From NCBI GenBank assembly GCA_022561415.1, contig JADFRH010000115.1:1-7397 (forward strand): a stretch of DNA of 7,397 nucleotides. Direction: 5' to 3'. The translations under genes and the position numbers were made by a program. The notes beneath the pieces are model-generated. The model made no database searches, was not told the origin of the DNA, and saw nothing but the letters and a program-made list of their open reading frames with translations. This document shows, one piece after another, positions 1-5,730 of this stretch (its first letter is position 1; each line of letters starts with the position of its first letter). Source of the DNA: Planctomycetota bacterium (GTDB taxonomy: Bacteria > Planctomycetota > Phycisphaerae > UBA1845).

Positions 1-774
1 CCGGATACGTGTGACGGGGGTGGCCAGTGCGATGCTAACGACAAACCCTCCGGTACCGCATGCGACGATCCGAGCGACACGGACTGTGATAATCCGGACA
101 CGTGCGACGGATCGGGCTCATGTGATAACAATCGGGAACCCAACGGGCTCGCATGTACCGACGACGGCAATGATTGTACGGACGACGTCTGCGCCGGCGG
201 AAGCTGCTCCCATCCCGACGAGCCGAGCGGAACGGCCTGCGGCGATCCCAGTACCACCGATTGCACCGTACCCGACACCTGCAGCGGCGGCGTCTGTCTC
301 GACAACCATGATCCGAACGGAACCCTTTGCATCACCGACTTCAACGACTGCACCGACGACGTATGTGCGACGGGCGTATGCACACACCCGGACACGCTGT
401 TAGGCGTTGCGTGCGGCGACGGCGCCGACACGGATTGCGACAATCCCGACACCTGCGACGGCTTCGGTTCTTGCCTCAGCAACCTCGAGGCGGACGAAAC
501 GGGTTGCACGAGTGACCTCAACGAGTGTACCAGTGATCTGTGTGGCAACGGCTTATGCGATCACGCGTTCCTTATCGAGGGATTCTTCTGCGGCGATGCG
601 AGCGACACGGACTGCACCGATCCCGACACATGTGACGGATTGGGGTCGTGCCAAGATAATCACGCCTTGGCGCTGACAGCGTGCGGCGATCCGGCCGACA
701 CCGACTGCGACAATCCCGACACCTGCGACGGCGCGGGCGGTTGCTTGGTCAACCACGAGCCGAACGGAACGGGG
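1..774 (+). repeat. Tandem Cys-rich modules, order (A) A B A B A B A A
   Basis: Within the first gene the cysteines define modules of about 31 residues (A) and 28 residues (B). A partial A occupies 1-60. It is followed by A 61-153, B 154-237, A 238-327, B 328-411, A 412-504, B 505-588, A 589-681 and A 682-774, then a diverged B-like module to about 850. A modules share D-T-D-C-x-x-P-D-T-C-D-G; B modules share N-D/E-C-T-x-D-x-C-x-x-G-x-C-x-H. The A+B pair gives a period near 59 residues (177 nt). The A at 238-327 is one residue short between its third and fourth cysteines. Confidence 0.88.
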
Positions 775-1518
775 TGTGACGACACATTGTTCTGTAACGG
801 TGTCGATTCCTGCAATACGGGCGAATGTAATCACTCGGGCTCGCCCTGCGGCGGTCCATGCGATGAAGACAACAATTTGTGTCTCTGTGAGGCGCCGCTG
901 GTCGAGGCCGCAGGAAACCGGTATCTGCGCATCACGCCTCAACCACCGGGATCGGGACCGCAAGCCATTCTGATTAAGCCGGACTGCCCCGCTGCCATCG
1001 GAAAGTACGTCGATCCGCCTATCCTCATAGACCTCGACGAGGATGACCGATTTCTCGAGAGCTTGGCAAGAATGGACGACCCGGAGGCGGTGCTCGAGGG
1101 GTTCCTTACGCCGGGCGAATGGGGTGAGTTGTACGTGTTCAGCGAGGATATCACGCCCGAAACAACCTACATCGTTTGGGGCGACTGTGGCTCACCGGGC
1201 AACCCAGGTCTGTCGGACCCGACGGTGGTGACGACGCCGAGGTTCGGAGATGCGATCGGCGAATTCGTGATCGGTGTCGGTTGGGCGGGTCCGGATGGCA
1301 ACGTCAACATCACCGAACTGCTGGCGGCCATCATGTCGTTTGTTCACGCACCCTTCGCGCCGCCGATCTATGCAACGGACCTTCTCGGTCTGGGCGGGAG
1401 TGGCATCGACTGCGCGCCCGATCAGATCGTCAAGCTCGTCGATATCCTCCGTTTTGCCGCCGCCTTTCAGGGGCTGACCTACAGCCTGGCGACGGATTGC
1501 CTGACACCATGCCCCTAG
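1..1518 (+). CDS. Secreted Cys-rich modular protein with dockerin-like C-terminus (5' partial)
   Basis: Frame 1 is open from the first base to the TAG at 1516-1518, giving 505 visible residues; the start lies upstream of the window. Residues 1-296 contain 42 cysteines in regular modules of two kinds (A: C-x7-C-x5-C-x5-C-x10-C; B: C-x6-C-x4-C-x4-C-x10-C), rich in Asp, Asn, Gly and Pro, as expected of a disulfide-stabilised, perhaps calcium-binding extracellular stalk. The B modules resemble the CTDC-type repeats of slime moulds and myxobacterial surface proteins. Residues 305-392 (GNRYLRITP ... YVFSEDITPETTYIV) match a segment I recognise before the C-terminus of many secreted planctomycete proteins. 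The tail has two dockerin/EF-hand-like helices: PDGNVNITELLAAIMSF (431-447) and PDQIVKLVDILRFAAAF (473-489). No catalytic domain is visible, so function is unknown; an adhesive or structural surface role is inference. Any signal peptide would lie off the left edge. The ATG/TTG candidates near 640 are internal codons, not starts. Confidence 0.9.
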   Translation, partial: PDTCDGGGQCDANDKPSGTACDDPSDTDCDNPDTCDGSGSCDNNREPNGLACTDDGNDCTDDVCAGGSCSHPDEPSGTACGDPSTTDCTVPDTCSGGVCLDNHDPNGTLCITDFNDCTDDVCATGVCTHPDTLLGVACGDGADTDCDNPDTCDGFGSCLSNLEADETGCTSDLNECTSDLCGNGLCDHAFLIEGFFCGDASDTDCTDPDTCDGLGSCQDNHALALTACGDPADTDCDNPDTCDGAGGCLVNHEPNGTGCDDTLFCNGVDSCNTGECNHSGSPCGGPCDEDNNLCLCEAPLVEAAGNRYLRITPQPPGSGPQAILIKPDCPAAIGKYVDPPILIDLDEDDRFLESLARMDDPEAVLEGFLTPGEWGELYVFSEDITPETTYIVWGDCGSPGNPGLSDPTVVTTPRFGDAIGEFVIGVGWAGPDGNVNITELLAAIMSFVHAPFAPPIYATDLLGLGGSGIDCAPDQIVKLVDILRFAAAFQGLTYSLATDCLTPCP

Positions 1519-1547
1519 TGTGATTTGTTGGTACCATCTAGGGTCTT

Positions 1548-4208
1548 ATGGGCTTAGATTGCCGCCACCGACAGTGCGTGCGATGTTCGTTTCACCCGGC
1601 CGCGTTTCACAGGCGGACCGTCGCGTCGGTGTGCCGGCAAGCCGGCCTGGCCGGCCTGTTCCTGGTGGCCGCGGGATTCGGCTGCAAACGGGATGCCGTG
1701 CATGTGTCGCGGGAGGTGCCCGGCGAGGCGGCCTCGGGCGTACCGGCAAGCTCTCTTTGCCGGTTCGTCGACGTGACGGCAGCGGCCGGAATCAACCACC
1801 GGCACTTCAAGCCGATTCTCGATCACAAACTCGACAACATCATGACGTGGATGGCCAGCGTCGGAGCGGCCGCCGCAGCCGGTGACTTCGACAACGACGG
1901 TTGGCTCGATCTATACGTCACGAATTCGCGCAAGGGCAAACCCAACTATCTCTACCGCAACAACGGGGACGGCACGTTCATCGACGTCGCCCTCTCCGCC
2001 GGCGTGGCCTATCTCAACGGCGACAAGGGCACGAGCATGGACGCCGTCTGGGCTGATTACGACAACGACGGCTGGATCGATCTCTACGTCGTGCGCTGGG
2101 GTGAGGACGTCTTGTTTCGCAACAACGGTGACGGCACCTTTGCCGACGTCACGGAACAGTGCTTCCGCAAGCGCGACGGCTCGCCCGGCACGCAGTGGGC
2201 CAACGGCAACGCGGTGATCTTCTGGGACTTCAACCTCGACGGCCGCCTCGACCTATACGTCGGTAACTACTTCGACGAGGTCGACCTGTGGCACCTCGAA
2301 TCGACGCGCGTCATGCACGACGATTTCGAGAACGCGCGCAACGGCGGGCGAAATTTTCTATACAAACAGCAGCCGGACGGTACGTTCGTGGAGGTGGCTG
2401 AGTCGCTCGGGCTCGAGGATCCCGGCTGGACGCTCGCGGTCGGCTCGGCCGACATCAACAACGACGGCTGGGCGGACCTCTACTGCGGCGATGACTTCGG
2501 TCCGGACCAGCTTTTTCTCGGCAAGCCAGGCGGCACCTTTACCAACGTGACGGCGGAGGCGATCGGCTTCGACACCAAAAAGGGCATGAACGTTGACTTC
2601 GGCGACTTCAACAACGACGGGTGGCTCGACATCTACGTGACGAACATCACCACGTCCGAGTATCTCCAAGAGGGGAACATGCTCTGGCACAACGACGGCC
2701 CGGGCACCGACGGGAAACTGACACTGACCGACGTGTCGCTCGAAACGATTACCTACGACGGCGGCTGGGGCTGGGGGGCGAAGTTCTTCGATTACGACCA
2801 TGACGGCGATCTCGACATCATCGCCTTGAACGGTTTCATCAGCGCGGGAGAAGGGAACTACTGGTACGACCTGGCTTCGTGGACCGTGACCGGCTCGGAC
2901 TCGGCCGACGCCGCGAACTGGCCCGCGATCGGCAATCGCTCGTTTTCCGGCTACGAGAAGGTCCGGTTGTGGCGCAACGATGGGCGGTACTCGTTTCTGG
3001 AGGTGGCCGACGAAGCCGGCGTGGGCAACACGCGTGACGGGCGCGGCGTTGTCACCTTCGACTATGACAACGACGGCGACCTCGACCTCTTTATCGCCAA
3101 TCAAGATCAGCCGCCGATTCTGTACCGCAATGACCTCGCCGGCGACAATCACTGGCTCATGATCGAACTCGAGGTCGATCCGGCCACGGGTGTGAACCGG
3201 GACGGCATCGGAACGCGGGTCACGCTCTTGAGTGGCGGGGGTCGCCAGATTCGCGAGCGCGACGGCGGCAGCAGCTTCAGCGGGCAGAGCGACCCGCGCC
3301 TGCACTTCGGGCTCGGCGCCGACGATCGCGTCAGTCTGCTCGAGGTCCGCTGGCCCGACGGGGGTCTTCAGTATCTCGAAGATATCCCGGTCGACCGGCA
3401 CGTGGTGATACGGCAGGATCGCGGCGTCTACGCCTCGCAGCTTGCGATCGCCGTGGGACCGCCCAAGCCGTGGAAACGCTCGACGGACGGAGGAACGCCG
3501 GGCGAAGTGCCGATCGATCCGGTAGCGCTCGATCGACAGCTTACGGAATTCGAAACACACCTACGCGAGCGCCCCGCCGAATTCGCCCCGGCCAGCGCCT
3601 ATCGAAAGCACTGCGCTCGGTATGACCAGCACGATCGGGCTATCAAGTTCCTTAAATCGTTGGTGACCGAGCGACCCGACGATGAGCGTGCCCGCATCGA
3701 GCTGGGCTGCGCCTACGTGGACAAGATTCCGACCCGAGGCGGGCTGGCGGCCATCGTCAGCAAGGGCTCACTGGCCAAGAAATCGCTCAATCAGCTCGAC
3801 AAGGTGATCGCACGCCATCCCGACATGTGGGCGGCGTACTACTGCCGGGGCATGAACCACCTTCACTGGCCTCGGGCCCTTCGACACTCCGACGACGCCG
3901 TCGTGGATTTTGAGAAATGCCTCGAGCTTCAGCGCAAGCGCGGCGTGGGTCATCCCCGGCCATACTACGTCAGAGCGCACCTGGGGCTCGGCGACGCCCA
4001 CGCCAAGGCGAAACAGTATGACAAAGCGCGCGACGCATGGCGCGCCGGACTCGAGCTGTTTCCCAAGTCGAAGGAGCTTGTCGAGCGCCTGGCCATCACC
4101 GACAACGGCAAGCTGCTCGAGTTCGTCGAGTCAAAGCGCAGCCTGGAGCAACCCATCGACACCGGCCTGGGCTTCCTTGACATCGGGCCGCACGAAACGA
4201 GCCCGTAG
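1548..4208 (+). CDS. FG-GAP/VCBS repeat, ASPIC/UnbV and TPR lipoprotein (CRTAC1-like)
   Basis: This is an 886-residue exported protein. Seven calcium-loop motifs of the D-x-[DN]-x-D-G-x-x-D type start at residues 113, 170, 227, 302, 353, 415 and 505. Most are followed by blade strands such as LYRNNGDGTFIDV, indicating an integrin-alpha-like beta-propeller. Residues 553-621 (GIGTRVTLLSGGGRQIRERD ... VRWPDGG ... VVIRQ) are an ASPIC/UnbV domain, which usually follows such repeats. Residues 675-860 are helical with TPR character (for example AYYCRGMNHL and HLGLGDAHAKAKQYDKARDA). A hydrophobic stretch, AGLAGLFLVAAGFGC, ends at Cys46, a plausible lipid attachment site although -3 is Gly. From the ATG the n-region is an unusually long, Cys/Arg-rich 30 residues. 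GTG at 1629 (Val28), with AGGCGGA at 1611-1617 upstream, would give a normal 18-residue lipoprotein signal and may be the true start. An in-frame TAG lies at 1539-1541. The gene follows the Cys-rich gene by 29 nt. The domains suggest binding or scaffolding at the cell surface; no enzymatic role is evident. Confidence 0.93.
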   Translation: MGLDCRHRQCVRCSFHPAAFHRRTVASVCRQAGLAGLFLVAAGFGCKRDAVHVSREVPGEAASGVPASSLCRFVDVTAAAGINHRHFKPILDHKLDNIMTWMASVGAAAAAGDFDNDGWLDLYVTNSRKGKPNYLYRNNGDGTFIDVALSAGVAYLNGDKGTSMDAVWADYDNDGWIDLYVVRWGEDVLFRNNGDGTFADVTEQCFRKRDGSPGTQWANGNAVIFWDFNLDGRLDLYVGNYFDEVDLWHLESTRVMHDDFENARNGGRNFLYKQQPDGTFVEVAESLGLEDPGWTLAVGSADINNDGWADLYCGDDFGPDQLFLGKPGGTFTNVTAEAIGFDTKKGMNVDFGDFNNDGWLDIYVTNITTSEYLQEGNMLWHNDGPGTDGKLTLTDVSLETITYDGGWGWGAKFFDYDHDGDLDIIALNGFISAGEGNYWYDLASWTVTGSDSADAANWPAIGNRSFSGYEKVRLWRNDGRYSFLEVADEAGVGNTRDGRGVVTFDYDNDGDLDLFIANQDQPPILYRNDLAGDNHWLMIELEVDPATGVNRDGIGTRVTLLSGGGRQIRERDGGSSFSGQSDPRLHFGLGADDRVSLLEVRWPDGGLQYLEDIPVDRHVVIRQDRGVYASQLAIAVGPPKPWKRSTDGGTPGEVPIDPVALDRQLTEFETHLRERPAEFAPASAYRKHCARYDQHDRAIKFLKSLVTERPDDERARIELGCAYVDKIPTRGGLAAIVSKGSLAKKSLNQLDKVIARHPDMWAAYYCRGMNHLHWPRALRHSDDAVVDFEKCLELQRKRGVGHPRPYYVRAHLGLGDAHAKAKQYDKARDAWRAGLELFPKSKELVERLAITDNGKLLEFVESKRSLEQPIDTGLGFLDIGPHETSP
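1641..1658 (+). repeat. 9-bp perfect tandem duplication inside the signal sequence
   Basis: GCCGGCCTG occurs twice back to back and encodes Ala-Gly-Leu twice in the hydrophobic core of the predicted lipoprotein signal. It keeps the frame and lengthens the core by three residues, as expected of slipped-strand duplication. Functional importance is doubtful. Confidence 0.8.
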
Positions 4209-4227
4209 CGCTGCGGTCGAGCTTTAG

Positions 4228-4248
4228 AGGGTGTCTAAAAGGGTGTCT
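4228..4248. repeat. 9-bp direct repeat AGGGTGTCT, 12-nt period
   Basis: AGGGTGTCT occurs at 4228-4236 and again at 4240-4248, separated by AAA, just after the stop of the FG-GAP gene. The sequence resembles terminal repeats of some insertion sequences, but no transposase and no opposing inverted copy are visible, so it may be only a remnant or chance. Confidence 0.5.
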
Positions 4249-4253
4249 TCGAA

Positions 4254-4279
4254 CCGAGCCGCGACCGTCAGGGAGCGGA
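4254..4279. repeat. PLPDGRGSV-type dispersed intergenic element
   Basis: The core CCGCGACCGTCAGGGAGCG lies between two convergent genes. On the minus strand it reads PLPDGRGSVR in one frame and RSLTVAAR in another. Both strings are ones I recall from many small spurious predicted proteins in planctomycete and some other environmental genomes, which suggests a short multicopy non-coding element. Its ends form an imperfect hairpin (CCGC/GCGG outer arms with an inner CC/GG pairing). Multicopy status cannot be shown from this window alone. No real protein is proposed here. Confidence 0.55.
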
Positions 4280-4413
4280 CCAAGAAAACGAACCGACCTT
4301 TCTGGAATCGGCACTACGTTGCTGAAAACGGCCGCGTCGTCGATCTTCAGAAGCACAAGCCACGCAAATGACTTGCGGGCCTTCTCGTTTGTAACCGGTA
4401 CCGCGGTGGTGCT

Positions 4414-5133
4414 TCACGCCTTCGTTCCGCACTCCGGGCACACGCCGGATTCGTTGCCGGTGAGATTGTAGTGACAAGTCTTGCAGTGCGAAGCCATGAA
4501 GGCCTTGAGGTTAACGCGATACGCCGTCAGAAACCCAACAACGCTCCCGCAAAGCGATCCAAGAACAGCGTAGAAGACAATGTTTGATGCTACAAAGATC
4601 AGGTCGGCGCCCTGCGAAGAGATCTGCACGTCGAAGAGCGTACCAGCCTTCTGGGCCACGTAACCGCCCGGAGCAAGCGTGTGTCTATATGCGCGCCCTC
4701 TGGTGGTGTAGTCGATGTCGCAGATTTGCACGGCAACGTAGATCAAGCCTAGTACACAACCTGCACGCCATGTCCAACGGGACGGACGCGTGCGGAGCGC
4801 AACTTGTTTACTAAGCAATTTCGCATGCCAGGGGCGCAGCGGGCCGCGGACGAATGCTACGGTGGGGTACGTGAGCAATACGAGACAAATCAGCCAATGA
4901 GGCAACGCGACGCCTCGAATCCGCCGCCCGAAAAAATGCCAATTGCGTGTCTTGATCAACACGCCTCGGTGCTGTGCGGCCGGTAGGTAAGGGTCGGCAA
5001 GAAGCAACAGTTCCGGAGATCTGAGTCGGTAATATGGTCCGTACGTTCCCATATAGGAATCCATGGTGACGATGCCTGCGCAAATCATGCCTGGCAGCGA
5101 CGTGAAATAGACGTACGCGTGTTGCGTTATCAA
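4414..5133 (-). CDS. Planctomycete-type zinc-ribbon membrane protein (N-terminus frameshifted off)
   Basis: The open frame encodes about 239 residues, but its only start at the 5' end is a TTG at 5133 with no ribosome binding site. An in-frame TGA lies at 5167-5169. Residues 79-96 (LPHWLICLVLLTYPTVAF) form a membrane segment of a kind I recognise in small planctomycete proteins. Further hydrophobic stretches lie at about 123-138 and 177-204. The C-terminus is a zinc ribbon: C217-x2-C220, then HYNLTGNESGV, then C232-P-E-C235, with all four ligands present. In the relatives I recall, the ribbon directly follows the first membrane segment; here about 120 residues with two more segments intervene. 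The family is very abundant in planctomycetes and its function is unknown to me. The natural N-terminus is readable in another frame at 5134-5257, so the gene is probably frameshifted, or the assembly carries an indel. It converges on the FG-GAP gene. Confidence 0.8.
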   Translation of the reverse strand: MITQHAYVYFTSLPGMICAGIVTMDSYMGTYGPYYRLRSPELLLLADPYLPAAQHRGVLIKTRNWHFFGRRIRGVALPHWLICLVLLTYPTVAFVRGPLRPWHAKLLSKQVALRTRPSRWTWRAGCVLGLIYVAVQICDIDYTTRGRAYRHTLAPGGYVAQKAGTLFDVQISSQGADLIFVASNIVFYAVLGSLCGSVVGFLTAYRVNLKAFMASHCKTCHYNLTGNESGVCPECGTKA

Positions 5134-5257
5134 ATACGTCTCTGTATCGATATCCCGAGAACAGCGTCAAACGTGGGTTCGCCAAGCTCCGCTTCCACGA
5201 CAGTGCGGTGGCCGCCGCCGCGAGAACGAGTATGGCGATGATGATCTTGCGAATCAT
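5134..5257 (-). pseudogene. Out-of-frame N-terminal part of the zinc-ribbon membrane gene
   Basis: From the ATG at 5257-5255 this frame reads MIRKIIIAILVLAAAATALS followed by WKRSLANPRLTLF. This is a short basic n-region and a long hydrophobic core, typical of a signal anchor. After about position 5167 the frame turns into His/Arg-rich sequence and stops at 4811-4813. The downstream zinc-ribbon frame picks up sensible sequence (SRDIDTETYLITQHAYVYF) from about 5160. Removing one base, or adding two, between roughly 5134 and 5167 would join the two into one protein of about 280 residues. No slippery heptamer is visible at the junction, so programmed frameshifting is unlikely. A recent mutation or a sequencing error both fit. 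No clear Shine-Dalgarno precedes the ATG, perhaps because a dispersed repeat sits immediately upstream. Confidence 0.68.
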
Positions 5258-5263
5258 GGCTAA

Positions 5264-5289
5264 CAAGGGTGGGCACAGCCCAACCTACG
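5264..5289. repeat. VGWAVPT-type dispersed element, imperfect palindrome
   Basis: GGTGGGC (5268-5274), a 3-nt ACA loop and GCCCAACC (5278-5285) form an inverted repeat with one bulged base. The minus strand reads VGWAVPTL and the plus strand MGTAQPT. I recall both kinds of string recurring in predicted proteins of planctomycetes and some cyanobacteria, which points to a dispersed short palindromic repeat. It fills nearly all of the 35 nt between the stop of the small helical protein gene and the ATG of the zinc-ribbon gene. Copy number cannot be judged from one window. Confidence 0.55.
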
Positions 5290-5292
5290 CAT

Positions 5293-5532
5293 CTAGATGG
5301 AATCCGGCGTATCGAGTTCGGCCTCACGGCGAAGTGCCTCGGTGCGGCGGTCGATCTCGGCTTTCATCTCATTCTTGATTGTTTGTTTCTCCGCTCGGGA
5401 TCCGGCCGCTCGGAGTCGCCCGGCGTAGGCCTCGCGCACCTCGGCCTTGATCTGTTCGATTTGCTCATCGCGAAACTGCGCGCGGAGGTCGTGTGCGAGC
5501 AGCCGATTCTGTTGTTGTTTGGAATCGCCCAT
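5293..5532 (-). CDS. Small charged helical protein, function unknown
   Basis: An ATG at 5532-5530 opens a 79-residue frame ending in TAG at 5293-5295. The protein is rich in Lys, Arg, Glu and Gln (for example RDEQIEQIKAEVREAYAGRL and KQTIKNEMKAEIDRRTEAL) and has almost no helix breakers between residues 5 and 70. It is therefore likely one or two long amphipathic helices, perhaps a coiled coil. There is no signal peptide, membrane segment, cysteine or recognisable domain. The frame stays open upstream to 5673, but that extension is Pro/His/Arg-rich and unlike the helical part, so the ATG at 5532 is preferred. Only a weak AGG lies upstream. The gene lies in the same direction as the ABC genes, 198 nt beyond the permease stop. 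Whether it is related to the transporter is unknown. I do not recognise the family. Confidence 0.62.
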   Translation of the reverse strand: MGDSKQQQNRLLAHDLRAQFRDEQIEQIKAEVREAYAGRLRAAGSRAEKQTIKNEMKAEIDRRTEALRREAELDTPDSI

Positions 5533-5544
5533 CGTGGAGACCTG

Positions 5545-5554
5545 TGTGATCACA
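5545..5554. promoter_or_regulatory. Perfect 10-bp palindrome TGTGATCACA upstream of the small gene
   Basis: TGTGATCACA sits 12 nt upstream of the ATG at 5532. It contains both half-sites of a CRP/FNR-like operator (TGTGA and TCACA), but fused with none of the usual six-base spacer. An operator role is speculative, and a 10-bp palindrome can occur by chance. Confidence 0.2.
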
Positions 5555-5730
5555 GGCATATGATGGGGGCGATGGGAATCGCGTGCCGCCGGAGTCTTGA
5601 GTTGGGTCGGTATCGTGTTCCCATTCGCGAAGACATGGCGGCGTCCCGGCGCGGGGGGACTTGGCCATGCCACCCGGCGGCCGGAATCAGATAGCTGACA
5701 ACTGACTATCGAGACTTGGTGGCTATTCCG

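Noticed and set aside
11..403. Thr/Ala/Arg-rich plus-strand frame overlapping the Cys-rich array
   Set aside because: It is a shifted reading of the GAC/TGC-rich repeat. Frame 1 carries the conserved cysteine spacing and is open across the whole region.
1..1518. CRISPR-like or tandem nucleotide repeat array
   Set aside because: The periodicity is at the protein level (cysteine spacing). Most units differ at the DNA level and there are no unique spacers between constant repeats.
2358..3560. 400-codon open frame on the minus strand inside the FG-GAP gene
   Set aside because: It is the antisense mirror of the repeated Asp/Asn/Gly codons of the calcium loops, giving low-complexity Val/Glu/Ala runs. 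The plus-strand frame has clear domains throughout.
4096..4356. Minus-strand frame containing PLPDGRGSV
   Set aside because: It overlaps the 3' end of the FG-GAP gene and the peptide arises from a candidate dispersed DNA element, so it is not taken as a protein.
5643..5660. GTCCC...GGGAC hairpin after the permease as a terminator
   Set aside because: The stem is only five pairs and no T-run follows on the minus strand.
5269..5694. 141-codon plus-strand frame starting MGTAQPT
   Set aside because: Its first codons come from the candidate dispersed palindrome and the rest is antisense to the helical small protein; no domain or ribosome binding site is seen.
5690..5710. GATAG...CTATC inverted repeat between the permease and the small gene
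   Set aside because: Five-base arms with an 11-base loop are expected by chance and nothing nearby supports a function.
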